Source: Thalassotalea euphylliae
Lineage (GTDB): Bacteria > Pseudomonadota > Gammaproteobacteria > Enterobacterales > Alteromonadaceae
Reading direction: 5' to 3'
Assembly: GCF_003390375.1 (NCBI RefSeq)
Contig: NZ_QUOT01000001.1
Coordinates: forward strand, 1,674,001-1,738,000
Length of the DNA stretch: 64,000 bases
The position numbers and the translations under genes were made by a program. Shown here piece by piece: positions 44,197-53,664 of the stretch; position 1 is the stretch's first letter, and every line of letters starts with the position of its first letter. The notes below the pieces were generated by a model. That model saw nothing but the letters and a program-made list of their open reading frames with translations. It was not told the origin of the DNA and ran no database searches.

Positions 44197-44372
44197 AAAA
44201 TATAAAAGCCAGACAAATAATAGTCGGTATTCTACCTAAACCAATGAAGATGTGTAGTGGTTTTTGCTTTGCATTTGCTGAGTTTTAGCGGCAATTGGCG
44301 ATTCCTGTGCAAATCTGTATGGAATCGCCAAACTCAAATGAAAATGAATATTTTTTCAGGCCGGTTGATAAC

Positions 44373-45224
44373 TTATTTATAGGCTGCAATCAGTGTTTTT
44401 AGCCAGCGCTCTTCGGTAATAAAGTTCCAAGAAAGGGCTTTGTATTCTTGCGCGACACCGGCTTTTAAAATATCGGCTTCGCTCTTGCCAGCGCTAAGCT
44501 GCGCTTTCACTTGTTGGCTTGTATCGATCATCATGGCGACAAACTCTTTCATGCCCGCTTTGTCTGTCAAATTGCCATGACCTGGAATTATAACCACATC
44601 ATCGGGAAAGTTGTTAACCATGTAACTCACATTGGCAATGTAACCATCGACGGAGCCACCACCATTGGTGTCTACGTAGGGAAAGCGCCCTTCAAAAAAT
44701 AAGTCACCTGTATGCAACACATTAGCATTTTTAAAATACACAATAGTATCGCTGTCAGTATGTCCTTTCGGCAAATGCGTTAGTTGCACTTCTTCATTCG
44801 CTAAATGAATCGTTACGCCTTTATCGTAAGTGACCACAGGTAAGGCATCTTTGGTTAAGCTGTCATTGCTTTTTAGTCGATTGCGAACATTGTGGTGGGC
44901 AAAAATCGGCGCTTTATGTGAAAAGTAACTGTTACTGCCCGTATGATCACCGTGGTAATGCGTGTTGATAACGTATTTTAGATCTTGATCAACAATCGCC
45001 TTCATTGCATTTTCAATCTTTTCTGCCAGCGGGGCAAATTTGTCATCCACCAACAATAAGCCTTCACCCGTGGCTAACACGCCAATGTTACCACCTGGGC
45101 CGGTCAGCATATAAACATCGCCCGCCGCTTTACTGGTTTCAATTTTGACGTCACTAAAGTCGCGTGCGGAAACAGTAAAACTTGTTGTCGCGGCTAATAA
45201 TATTAAAGAAAGTTTTTTTAACAT
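44373..45224 (-). CDS. Exported MBL-fold metallo-hydrolase
   Basis: 283 residues with a signal peptide cleaved near VSA (residue 20). The metal-binding motif is THYHGDHTGSN (HxHxDH, about 93-98), followed by GHTDSD with the bridging region and PGHGNLTD with the terminal His. The fold covers beta-lactamases and many hydrolases; the sequence resembles a general periplasmic MBL hydrolase rather than a known resistance enzyme. It is divergent from a haem-domain chemoreceptor, with an inverted repeat between them. Confidence 0.85.
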   Translation of the reverse strand: MLKKLSLILLAATTSFTVSARDFSDVKIETSKAAGDVYMLTGPGGNIGVLATGEGLLLVDDKFAPLAEKIENAMKAIVDQDLKYVINTHYHGDHTGSNSYFSHKAPIFAHHNVRNRLKSNDSLTKDALPVVTYDKGVTIHLANEEVQLTHLPKGHTDSDTIVYFKNANVLHTGDLFFEGRFPYVDTNGGGSVDGYIANVSYMVNNFPDDVVIIPGHGNLTDKAGMKEFVAMMIDTSQQVKAQLSAGKSEADILKAGVAQEYKALSWNFITEERWLKTLIAAYK

Positions 45225-45282
45225 TTGTTGTTCTTCTTCATGTAAGCAGAATGTTAATCAAACTGTATAAAATAACCGCTTG

Positions 45283-45302
45283 TTTGTACAGAACGGTACA
45301 AA
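45283..45302. promoter_or_regulatory. Inverted repeat between metallo-hydrolase and chemoreceptor genes
   Basis: TTTGTAC and GTACAAA are perfect arms separated by six bases (AGAACG). The repeat lies about 59 bases upstream of the metallo-hydrolase start and 89 bases upstream of the chemoreceptor start, so it could control one or both. Confidence 0.5.
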
Positions 45303-45390
45303 ATTTAGCACCAATAAAATGTAAAAATCATGATCTAGTCATTTGATTAACCCGAACTCCTTGAGTATGTTAAGAGCTTGAAGCTGATAA

Positions 45391-47169
45391 ATGGATGAAA
45401 AGCTAACTAGCAAGGAAGTAGCAAAAACAATTATTAGTCAACTGGCGATTATAAGTAGAGATACCTCGATGAATTTTTTATCCAAAAGTATTCTTTGGAA
45501 ATTACTATTACCCACCATTAGCTTTTTTCTCTTTGTTATTATCGGCTTTGCCGTATTGCTCCCCAATACGCTCAGCAATAATACCCAAAGTGAAACAGTC
45601 GACGGCGCAGTACTTACCGCCCAACAATTTAAGAAATTACGTACCTACTACTCAAAAAATATCGTCCAATCTGTCATAAACCCTGATAGCCCGATCAAAG
45701 CATCCACTGAACACAAAGACAAAACTGGCGTGATTCCTGTGCCTGCCACTTTCTTACATGATGTGAGCTATGAAATGAGTAGTGAAGACACGCAGTTCTC
45801 ACTGATCAGTCCATACCCTTTTGCTAACCGCAGTGGTCGCACACTTGATGACTTTAATAAAAAAGCGTGGGAGTTTTTAACTAAAAACCCTGATCAAGCC
45901 TACTCAGAATTAACCAAAGTAAACGGTAAACAGATAATGCGCGTCGGCGTCGCTGATAAACTGACCGCGCAAAACTGTGTGAATTGTCACAACAGTCACC
46001 CGGATTCACCCAAAACTGACTGGCAGCTAGGCGATGTACGCGGCATCTTAGAGATGAGCATCGACATTAGTGAACAACGCGCCGCTGATAATAAGCTGGC
46101 TTGGATTATCATAGGTACCCTGCTGCTGTTACTAGTGATTGTCGTTGTTGTGGTCAACATCAGCTTCTCACGCTTTATTCAGCAAAAAGTGAAATCAATT
46201 ACCACAGCCGTTGATAACGTTGTTGATGGCGACTTAACCACAGAGTTAGATCACCAACAATCAGAAGATGAGCTAGCGGTTATCATGAAATCAGTGAACC
46301 GTATTACTCAGCAGTACAAACAAACCATCGAGCTCATTAGTGATTCAGCGAACCAGCTCAAAGACAAGGCTGGCGATCTGAGCACTATTACTTCAGAAGC
46401 AAAAGACGGTACTGAGCGTCAATCGCACTTAACCGCAGAAACCGAGCAATCAATGACGGCCATGTTAGACACGGTTAGTGAGGTAATTAACAATTCAACA
46501 CAGGCAAGTGAAGCAGCCCAAACAGCGCAATCGGCAACTCAACAGGGGCAAAGCGTTGTAGATAATTCAGTGTCAGTCATTGAGCAAATGTCAGAACAAG
46601 CGGAAGCTGCAATGGCGATTATTAATCAACTACAAACTAACGTAGAAAAAATTGGTACGGTTTCCAGTGTTATTGGCTCTATCGCCGAGCAAACCAACTT
46701 ACTTGCGTTAAACGCCGCGATTGAAGCTGCTCGCGCTGGTGAGCAAGGTCGAGGCTTTGCGGTTGTTGCCGATGAAGTACGTGCACTTGCCAGTAAAACC
46801 ATGAACTCTACCGGTGAAATTGACAACATCATCAATCAGCTACAAAACACCACTGAAACCATGGTCAGTACAATGACCACCAATAATGAGCAAGCAACAA
46901 CGGCAGTTGAGCAAATTCAAGAAACCAAGCACTCATTATTGAAAATTGGTGAGCAGGTTGATGATATTTCCGATGTAAACCAAAGCATTAAGCAATCAAC
47001 GGAAACACAGACTTTGGCAGCGAGCAGTGTTAATGACAACATTTCGCAAATTGCTGAAATCTCACAAAGTGTTGAGCAAGGTACACTGCAAATTTCAAAC
47101 AGCGCTAGCCAGTTAAACGAGCTTGCTGAGCAGATGCATCAACTATGTCAGAAGTTTAAAACACGCTAA
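45391..47169 (+). CDS. Methyl-accepting chemotaxis protein with haem-binding DUF3365 (Tll0287-like) sensor
   Basis: 592 residues. A membrane segment (about 39-60) leads to a periplasmic domain with a CxxCH haem site, CVNCH at 196-200, in a Tll0287/DUF3365 context (NCVNCHNSHPDSPKTDWQLGDVRGILE). A second membrane segment (about 236-258), a HAMP domain and the MCP signalling hairpin follow (IGSIAEQTNLLALNAAIEAARAGEQGRGFAVVADEVR). It should sense redox state, NO or another ligand of a c-type haem and drive CheA. ATG 45469 (MNFLSKSIL) is an alternative start that would bring the first membrane segment near the N-terminus. Confidence 0.9.
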   Translation: MDEKLTSKEVAKTIISQLAIISRDTSMNFLSKSILWKLLLPTISFFLFVIIGFAVLLPNTLSNNTQSETVDGAVLTAQQFKKLRTYYSKNIVQSVINPDSPIKASTEHKDKTGVIPVPATFLHDVSYEMSSEDTQFSLISPYPFANRSGRTLDDFNKKAWEFLTKNPDQAYSELTKVNGKQIMRVGVADKLTAQNCVNCHNSHPDSPKTDWQLGDVRGILEMSIDISEQRAADNKLAWIIIGTLLLLLVIVVVVVNISFSRFIQQKVKSITTAVDNVVDGDLTTELDHQQSEDELAVIMKSVNRITQQYKQTIELISDSANQLKDKAGDLSTITSEAKDGTERQSHLTAETEQSMTAMLDTVSEVINNSTQASEAAQTAQSATQQGQSVVDNSVSVIEQMSEQAEAAMAIINQLQTNVEKIGTVSSVIGSIAEQTNLLALNAAIEAARAGEQGRGFAVVADEVRALASKTMNSTGEIDNIINQLQNTTETMVSTMTTNNEQATTAVEQIQETKHSLLKIGEQVDDISDVNQSIKQSTETQTLAASSVNDNISQIAEISQSVEQGTLQISNSASQLNELAEQMHQLCQKFKTR

Positions 47170-47190
47170 CAGTTAATCTGCTAAGCAAAC

Positions 47191-47234
47191 AAAAAGGCCG
47201 TAAGCTAGATTATCACTAGCTTACGGCCTTTTTT
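47191..47234. terminator. Bidirectional terminator between chemoreceptor and dinB
   Basis: AAAAAGGCCGTAAGCTAG pairs with CTAGCTTACGGCCTTTTT around a loop of about eight bases, between convergent genes. Confidence 0.95.
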
Positions 47235-47294
47235 ATTTTGGTATTCTAAATGTTAGGCAACTGATTAGGCGCAGTGCATAATGCAGCTCCATAG

Positions 47295-48359
47295 TTAATC
47301 AAACGCCAGCCCTAATTGTGCTGTCTGCTCTTCAGGTGCTTGTAAGCCGATATGAATACCTAGTAGTCGTACTGGTTTACCCTGCCCACGATGCAGCGCT
47401 TCTTTTAAGAGTTTATTGAGTAGAGGCAAACTAATTTCATGGCTTTTCTGATCTTTGGTGGTTTGCACAAAATCATTAAATTTTACTTTCACGCCCAACT
47501 TATTCATGCCTGAACTAGCGAGGTATTTTTCTGAACGGCGATAAAGCTCAGGCAATAATTTTTGTTCTAAGATTTGGCTAAGTTCGTTAAAATCGTTGAT
47601 ATCATATTCAAAGGTACGCTCAACTCCCACGGATTTTCGCACCCGCGATATCTGTACTTCACGCTCATCGATACCATGGCTGCGCGCCCAGAGTACCCGG
47701 CCATATTTGCCAAATTGACTGATCAGATAGGCTTCTTCAGAGCGACGAATATCGCCGCAAGTGTTAAAACCCAGTTTACTGAGCTTTTCCGAAGTAACCT
47801 TTCCGACACCGGGAATTTTACGTAGCGATAAATTTTCTAAAAAATCCCAAATATCATCTGGGGCTATAGTGCACTGGCCATTAGGCTTATTCAGATCGGA
47901 AGCAATTTTGGCAACAAACTTTAGTGGCGAAATACCAGCAGACGCGGTTAATCCGGTTGCCTTAACAATTTCTTGGCGAATTTCTTGGGCAACTAAGGTG
48001 GCAGAGCCTTGATGTAATGTCGAATGAGATAGATCTAAGTATGCTTCATCAAGCGACAATGGCTCGATTTTGTCAGTATAGCGCTCAAAGATACTGCGAA
48101 TAATTTCGCTGGTTTCTTTGTACACTTGCATTCGCCCCGGCACGACAACTAAGTCTGGGCACTTCTTACGAGCCAGCGCAACCGGCATTGCCGAGCTAAC
48201 CCCGTATTGGCGAGCAATATAGTTACAGGTTGACAGCACGCCCCGACGATCAGATTTACCACCAACCGCAACAGGCTTATTCGCTAACGCTGGGTTATCT
48301 CTGATCTCGACCGACACATAAAAGGCATCCATATCTATATGGGCAATTTTTCTTTGCAT
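47295..48359 (-). CDS. dinB: DNA polymerase IV
   Basis: 354 residues; E. coli DinB is 351. The Y-family motif IDMDAFYVSVE at the start holds the first catalytic Asp, and SLDEAYLDL holds the Asp/Glu pair near 105. The helix-hairpin-helix (KIPGVGKVTSEKL) and little-finger domain follow. It carries out translesion synthesis. In many bacteria it is LexA-controlled; I found no full LexA box upstream here. Confidence 0.96.
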   Translation of the reverse strand: MQRKIAHIDMDAFYVSVEIRDNPALANKPVAVGGKSDRRGVLSTCNYIARQYGVSSAMPVALARKKCPDLVVVPGRMQVYKETSEIIRSIFERYTDKIEPLSLDEAYLDLSHSTLHQGSATLVAQEIRQEIVKATGLTASAGISPLKFVAKIASDLNKPNGQCTIAPDDIWDFLENLSLRKIPGVGKVTSEKLSKLGFNTCGDIRRSEEAYLISQFGKYGRVLWARSHGIDEREVQISRVRKSVGVERTFEYDINDFNELSQILEQKLLPELYRRSEKYLASSGMNKLGVKVKFNDFVQTTKDQKSHEISLPLLNKLLKEALHRGQGKPVRLLGIHIGLQAPEEQTAQLGLAFD

Positions 48360-48492
48360 CGTTACCTTAAAACTCTGCCTAACAAATACTGAATACTATT
48401 CAAACCTAGCCGCTAGTTTATCAATCATTGCTAGCAACCAGGTGGATCTCGTCCTCTTTTTTACATTGAACAAAATTGCTAAGAACATAAAA

Positions 48493-48528
48493 AAAGAGCT
48501 TAACTGTATATTAATACAGTTAAGCCCA
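48493..48528 (-). terminator. Terminator after the Sel1-repeat gene
   Basis: GCTTAACTGTAT pairs perfectly with ATACAGTTAAGC around ATTA, with T-rich sequence on the minus-strand side, about 40 bases past the stop. Confidence 0.88.
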
Positions 48529-48563
48529 TTCTAAAACTTAAAACTCACTATTTTATGCTGGCG

Positions 48564-49352
48564 CTAATTGATCCTTAAAAAAGGAAAGTCATTCAGCCCG
48601 TCAAAGCCGAGCGTTGAGTAACAACCAAATTGATTTTTACACTGACTATTCGGTAACCGAGAGCCCAACGCTTTGGCAGGGCGTCGATAGAGAACTAGTT
48701 GCTCGGTTAGCACCTCTTCTATCGGTGGCGAAGTAATAGTAATAACTTCAGTTTCATCTGTTGGCCATACTAAGCTGCCATTTTCATTTTTCATCAAGGG
48801 TTGGTTAGCGAGCGCTAAGGAAAGGTCAGGAAAGCTTTCCGCAGTAATAGGCTGTGATGTCTGTATTTGCTCAATCACGGCCGGCATATCTCGGTGGTTG
48901 TCTTGATAAGATTTGGCTAAATACTTGTCTGCCTTTTCTAAATCATGCAAACCAAAATCTTTACTTAGATAGGCAATGCCGAGTAAAAAATTGGCGTTCT
49001 TATAATCCTTTCCAGCAGCCGTTTCTAAGTAACGAACACCTTTGTTTAAATCTTTGAAACTGGCGTCACTAAGATAAACTAGCCCAGCTTTATAGTGAGC
49101 GGCAATATCGCCGCCTTTTGCTGCTTTCTTGTAATAATGCAGTGCTTTTTTGATATTGACTTCCGTACCATAGCCCGCTTGATACAGTTGACCCAATAGG
49201 CTCATAGCGCCCGCATGACCGCGCGTTGCCGCTGCTTGATATTGTTTAAAATACTCAGCACAAGTGTCGGTATTACATTCAATTAATTAACTCGACTTGG
49301 CTTGAAATGCCAGAGTACAAATAACGATTAACACTAAACTTAACTTATTCAC
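48564..49352 (-). pseudogene. Sel1-repeat exported protein interrupted by one in-frame TAA
   Basis: GTG 49352 (GAAGGG upstream) opens a signal peptide NKLSLVLIVICTLAFQAKSS, which meets TAA at 49289-49287. The same frame then continues without a break as LIECNTDTCAEYF and Sel1-like repeats (HAGAMSLLGQLYQAGYGTEVNIKKALHYYKKAAKGG, AHYKAGLVYL), ending FPFLRIN. Changing TAA back to a sense codon gives one protein of about 262 residues with a normal signal peptide cleavage region. It is therefore a recent nonsense pseudogene, or the stop is read through. An internal ATG at 49205 could give a fragment without an export signal. Confidence 0.8.
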
Positions 49353-49501
49353 ATTTTTTCCCTTCTTAGTTAGCCTTCCTAGTTGGAAATACCCTTTAAC
49401 CATACTAAAAATTGAAAAAACAACAAGATCACTAAAGCCCTGTGTGATTGATGGCCGATTATTTGTGATCAGCAAAGATGTTCTGGCTATTCGACGGGGA
49501 C

Positions 49502-49526
49502 AAAAAAGGCCGCAAATACGGCCCCT
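49502..49526 (-). terminator. Terminator after nqrM
   Basis: GGCCG/CGGCC stem with loop CAAATA and a T-run on the minus strand, 25 bases past the nqrM stop. Confidence 0.85.
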
Positions 49527-49548
49527 TAGAGATTACTTTGTGTATTAC

Positions 49549-49770
49549 TTACAGCGTTTTAATATCAATGCTGTTTTTCGTCATAGCGGCTTTGCGCTCT
49601 CGCTCTTGACGCTTTTCGCAAGGGTTATCACAGTTACAGGCTTTGTCGATCCCTAATGAGCCTAAACCACCGCAGCTGCCCGCCAATGACTTTTGTTGGA
49701 AGATATAGCCCACCGCCATGCCAGCAACGACTAACAAAAAGAAACCAAGCGTAATTAAAAATAATGTCAT
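49549..49770 (-). CDS. nqrM: Na+-NQR maturation factor NqrM
   Basis: 73 residues with one membrane segment (about 3-24), then QKSLAGSCGGLGSLGIDKACNCDNPC, the conserved four-cysteine stretch of NqrM. It is needed to insert the iron centre between NqrD and NqrE. It lies two genes downstream of nqrF behind apbE, so the whole Na+-NQR assembly kit is together. Confidence 0.95.
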   Translation of the reverse strand: MTLFLITLGFFLLVVAGMAVGYIFQQKSLAGSCGGLGSLGIDKACNCDNPCEKRQERERKAAMTKNSIDIKTL

Positions 49771-49985
49771 AATAATTCCAAGCTAACCCAAGCAATCGGT
49801 TGTGCCCAATAGCCCAGTATGTCTCACTGAACTATTTCACTCTTAAAAACGGTGCGATTTTACCGCATTTGTTACATCAACACCATGTTCAGCGTTATCG
49901 CGCTTATAACAATTTACCAGCGTAAGTATTTAAAACCGACTAACAAAAGCAATCTAACAGCCTAACCGACTAGTTTACTTGCCGA

Positions 49986-51017
49986 CTACTTTAAAAACGG
50001 CATAAATTTCTTGGTATTGATCTCTTCAAAACCCTTATCAGTTTTACTGATCATCATTACCGCTAAATCATGTTGCTCAGCAAAAGCTAGGCCCTTTTCT
50101 GGCCCCATCACCATAATGGCTGTCGATAAGCCGTCTGCCGTCATTGAAGATGGATGAATCACAGTCACAGACACTAAACGATGATCAATCGGCTTGCCCG
50201 TTTTAGGGTTAATAATATGCGAGTAACGCTTATCATCCACTTCAATATAGTTGCGGTAATCACCAGAGGTGGCTACGGCGTTATCTTGCGGTACGATCAC
50301 TTGATGCACGCTACGCTCTGTGGTGATTGGCTTTTCAACAGCGATATGCCACAAGGTACCATTGGCTTTAAAACCCTTGAGACGCATCTCACCACCAATT
50401 TCCACCAAGTAATTTTGAATGCCTTTGCCTTCAAGTAAATCAGCAACAACGTCAACACCCCAACCTTTGGCAATGGTGGATAAATCTATATATACATCTG
50501 CTTGCGTTTTCGCTAAGCCTTGTTCGGTCAATACCAACTTCTCTAACCCAATACGGGCAAATGCTGCAGCCTGCTCTTCTACTGACGGCACTTTTTCAGG
50601 TTTTAAGTCGGGACCAAAGCCCCATATGTTAACTAATGGCCCGACGGTAACGTTAAGCATGCCATCGGTGATATCACCTAATCGTAGCGCTTCGGTAACA
50701 ACGGTTCTAAAGCCTGTTGAAATTGCTGTTGGCTTACTACCTTGGCTATTGTTGAATACTGTGATTTCAGAGTCTTGCTGATACGTAGACATCTGGTTAT
50801 TCACTTCCACTAAAGCAGCATCTATATCTTGTTGCAGCAATGTTAGATCATACTGGTCTTGCTTAGCCACAACTTTGATATTGTAAGTCGTGCCCATAGT
50901 GCGGCCTTGCAAATGAAATTCCTGTTTAGCGTCTTCTGACGGCGCAGGAAAACAGCCAGCGAGTAGCAAGGTAAATGCTGATACAAGCAAAGTTGTTATA
51001 ACAAGCTTAAACTTCAT
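49986..51017 (-). CDS. apbE: FAD:protein FMN transferase (ApbE)
   Basis: 343 residues from ATG 51017. A lipoprotein signal with lipobox LLAGC (Cys near 21) is followed by GRTMGTTYNIKVV, STIAKGWGVDVVADLLE, YLVEIGGEMRLKG and HIINPKTGKPIDH, all ApbE motifs. It attaches FMN to threonines of NqrB and NqrC in the periplasm, which is why it sits beside nqr. A hairpin after nqrF separates it partly from the operon. Confidence 0.95.
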   Translation of the reverse strand: MKFKLVITTLLVSAFTLLLAGCFPAPSEDAKQEFHLQGRTMGTTYNIKVVAKQDQYDLTLLQQDIDAALVEVNNQMSTYQQDSEITVFNNSQGSKPTAISTGFRTVVTEALRLGDITDGMLNVTVGPLVNIWGFGPDLKPEKVPSVEEQAAAFARIGLEKLVLTEQGLAKTQADVYIDLSTIAKGWGVDVVADLLEGKGIQNYLVEIGGEMRLKGFKANGTLWHIAVEKPITTERSVHQVIVPQDNAVATSGDYRNYIEVDDKRYSHIINPKTGKPIDHRLVSVTVIHPSSMTADGLSTAIMVMGPEKGLAFAEQHDLAVMMISKTDKGFEEINTKKFMPFLK

Positions 51018-51050
51018 TTTATAAACCCTAAAATATGTCGATTGATACAA

Positions 51051-51076
51051 AAAGAGCGGCTAATGCCGCTCTTTAT
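51051..51076 (-). terminator. Hairpin between nqrF and apbE
   Basis: AAAGAGCGGC/GCCGCTCTTT with loop TAAT and flanking A-run. It could end nqr transcription or allow partial readthrough into apbE. Confidence 0.75.
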
Positions 51077-51121
51077 CAGGTTGCCAACTCGAATAATCGC
51101 TAGCGAACCTTGGAAAATATC

Positions 51122-52345
51122 TTAACCACCGAAGTCGTCAAGTAAGATATTTTCATCTTCCACACCAAGATCTTTCAGCATGCCGATAACCGCTGCATTC
51201 ATCATTGGTGGACCACACATGTAGTACTCACAATCTTCAGGTGCTTCATGATCACGTAAGTAGTTTTCATAAAGAACGTTGTGAATAAAGCCAGTCATAC
51301 CATCCCAGTTATCTTCTGGTTGCGGATCTGACAAGGCAACATGCCAGTCAAAGTTTTCGTTTTCAGCCGCTAAGCCATTGAAATCATCTTCATAGAACAT
51401 TTCACGTAATGAACGCGCACCGTACCAGAAAGAGATCTTACGCTTAGAGTTAAGACGCTTAAGCTGATCGAAAATGTGAGAGCGCATTGGCGCCATACCA
51501 GCACCACCACCGATAAATACCATCTCGTTGTCAGTGTCTTTCGCGAAGAATTCACCGAATGGACCTGAGATAGTCACTTTATCGCCAGCTTTTAAGCTCC
51601 AAATAAACGATGACATTTTACCCGCAGGTAAAGATAGGTTATTAGGCGGCGGCGTAGCGATACGCACGTTCAACATAATAATACCTTCTTCTTCTGGGTA
51701 GTTCGCCATTGAGTAGGCACGAAGCGTGTCTGTATCAACTTTCGATTCGATATCGAAGAAGCCAAAACGCTCCCAGTCACCACGATATTCTTCTGGAATA
51801 TCGAAGTCTTTGTATTTCACGTGATGCGCTGGTGCTTCAATTTGAATGTAACCACCGGCACGGAAAGGTACAGACTCACCATCAGGGATCGCTAGCTTAA
51901 GCTCCTTGATGAAGGTTGCTTTGTTGTCGTTAGAAACAACAGTACATTCCCACTGCTGAACACCGAAGATTTCTTCTTCAAGTTCAATGTCCATGTCTTG
52001 CTTAACCGCAACCTGACATGATAAACGACAGCCTTCTTTCGCTTCACGCTTAGTAATGTGACCTAATTCAGTTGGTAGAATATCGCCACCACCTGAGTGA
52101 ACGTGTACACGACACTGGCCACAAGTACCACCGCCACCACACGCTGACGGTACGAAAATACCTTGGTCAGCTAATACGCCCAGAAGTTTGCCACCAGCAC
52201 CTGCTGTTACCGCTTTTTCTGGGTCACCGTTAATTGAGATGGTTACGTCGCCCGTTGATACTAACTTAGATTTGGCAAATAAAATTACCAAAACAAGTGC
52301 AACAACAATTGCTGTAAACATCGATACGCCGAGAATAATTTCCAT
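51122..52345 (-). CDS. nqrF: Na+-translocating NADH:quinone reductase subunit F
   Basis: 407 residues with one N-terminal membrane helix, then a plant-type [2Fe-2S] domain (ACGGGGTCGQC, about 69-79, with the later Cys in GCRLSC). The FAD part has RAYSMANYPEE and the NADH-binding part has MVFIGGGAGMAPMRSH and the terminal CEYYMCGPPMMNAAV. It oxidises NADH and passes electrons to the membrane subunits. It is the last subunit gene in nqrABCDEF. Confidence 0.97.
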   Translation of the reverse strand: MEIILGVSMFTAIVVALVLVILFAKSKLVSTGDVTISINGDPEKAVTAGAGGKLLGVLADQGIFVPSACGGGGTCGQCRVHVHSGGGDILPTELGHITKREAKEGCRLSCQVAVKQDMDIELEEEIFGVQQWECTVVSNDNKATFIKELKLAIPDGESVPFRAGGYIQIEAPAHHVKYKDFDIPEEYRGDWERFGFFDIESKVDTDTLRAYSMANYPEEEGIIMLNVRIATPPPNNLSLPAGKMSSFIWSLKAGDKVTISGPFGEFFAKDTDNEMVFIGGGAGMAPMRSHIFDQLKRLNSKRKISFWYGARSLREMFYEDDFNGLAAENENFDWHVALSDPQPEDNWDGMTGFIHNVLYENYLRDHEAPEDCEYYMCGPPMMNAAVIGMLKDLGVEDENILLDDFGG

Positions 52346-52411
52346 CGACTTTTCCTTAGCACTTATCTTGAGAAGGCTTAGCTAAACGCTTCACCTTCTG
52401 CATTAATCTTA

Positions 52412-53035
52412 TTACAACGAAATACCACCGAAAGATAGAAAGCCGAAAGCCATCAATCCAGCGGTAATAAACGTGATACCCAAACCTTTAAGGCCGTCTG
52501 GCACATCAGAGTACTTCATTTTCTCGCGTAAGCCCGCAAGTAAAACAATCGCTAATGCCCAACCAATACCTGAACCGATACCGTAAACTACAGACTCACC
52601 TAAGGTTAGGTTCTTGGCAACCATAAAAGATACGGCACCAAAAATCGCACAGTTAACTGTAATTAACGGTAGGAAGATACCTAACGCGTTGTATAACGGC
52701 GGGAAGTACTTATCTAAAACCATCTCTAGAATTTGTACTAGTGCCGCGATCACACCGATAAAGGTAATAAATGATAAGAAGCTTAAGTCGATAGACTCAG
52801 TTGGGTCAGTAATACCCAACACTGCATCTAATGCACCCGGAGCCAAGATTGCTTGGTAGATAATTTGGTTCGCAGGAACCGCAATACCTAGTACCACAAC
52901 TACCGCTACACCAAGACCAATCGCCGTGCTAACTTTCTTGGATACCGCTAGGAAAGTACACATCCCAAGGAAGAAAGATAACGCAATGTTCTCGATGAAG
53001 ATTGTTTTAACTAAAAGTGATAAATAATGTTCCAT
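52412..53035 (-). CDS. nqrE: Na+-translocating NADH:quinone reductase subunit E
   Basis: 207 residues, six membrane helices, with the conserved FFLGMCTFLAVSKKV and ITVNCAIFGAVSF cysteine regions that share an iron centre with NqrD. It pairs with NqrD as inverted homologues. A 66-base gap separates it from nqrF. Confidence 0.96.
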   Translation of the reverse strand: MEHYLSLLVKTIFIENIALSFFLGMCTFLAVSKKVSTAIGLGVAVVVVLGIAVPANQIIYQAILAPGALDAVLGITDPTESIDLSFLSFITFIGVIAALVQILEMVLDKYFPPLYNALGIFLPLITVNCAIFGAVSFMVAKNLTLGESVVYGIGSGIGWALAIVLLAGLREKMKYSDVPDGLKGLGITFITAGLMAFGFLSFGGISL

Positions 53036-53040
53036 CGTGC

Positions 53041-53664
53041 TTAGTCCTTCTCAACCTGCTCTGGTTTCCACTGGCGAATTGCCCAGATGATTAAACCAAT
53101 AATGAAGAATGACGAGAATGGTAGTACTAACAAACCGTTCGCTTGGTACCAACCACCGTTTTGAATTAATGGTAGGATTTCAATACCAAATAACGTACCG
53201 AAACCTAATAATTCACGGAAGAAAGCAACTGATACTAGGATAAAGCCGTAACCTAAACCGTTACCGATACCATCCATAAAGCTCACGCCAGGCTTTTCTT
53301 TCATCGCGAAAGCTTCAGCACGGCCCATCACGATACAGTTAGTAATAATCAAACCAACGAATACCGAAAGTTCTTTCGATAATTGGTATGAGAATGCTTT
53401 TAGTACCTGATCAACCACGATTACCAATGACGCGATAATCGCCATTTGTACGATAATACGTACACTTGATGGAATGTGGTTACGGATAATAGAGATAAAT
53501 AAGTTAGAAAATGCCGTTACGAAAACAACCGCTAAGGTCATTACTAACGCATTTGCCATTGAGCTAGTTACCGCTAACGCAGAACAAATACCTAATACCT
53601 GTAAGGCAATTGGGTTGTTGTCTACGATCGGGGTAGTTAATACCTTTTTAGCTTCAGAAGCCAT
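53041..53664 (-). CDS. nqrD: Na+-translocating NADH:quinone reductase subunit D
   Basis: 207 residues, six membrane helices, with VLGICSALAVTSSMANALVM and GLIITNCIVMGRAEAFA carrying the cysteines of the shared iron site. The start overlaps the end of nqrC by one base. Confidence 0.96.
   Translation of the reverse strand: MASEAKKVLTTPIVDNNPIALQVLGICSALAVTSSMANALVMTLAVVFVTAFSNLFISIIRNHIPSSVRIIVQMAIIASLVIVVDQVLKAFSYQLSKELSVFVGLIITNCIVMGRAEAFAMKEKPGVSFMDGIGNGLGYGFILVSVAFFRELLGFGTLFGIEILPLIQNGGWYQANGLLVLPFSSFFIIGLIIWAIRQWKPEQVEKD

Noticed and set aside
48360..48430. Possible LexA box upstream of dinB
   Set aside because: One half (ATTCAGTA) fits, but the other half is off by one base in spacing and lacks CTG, so it does not match CTG-N10-CAG.
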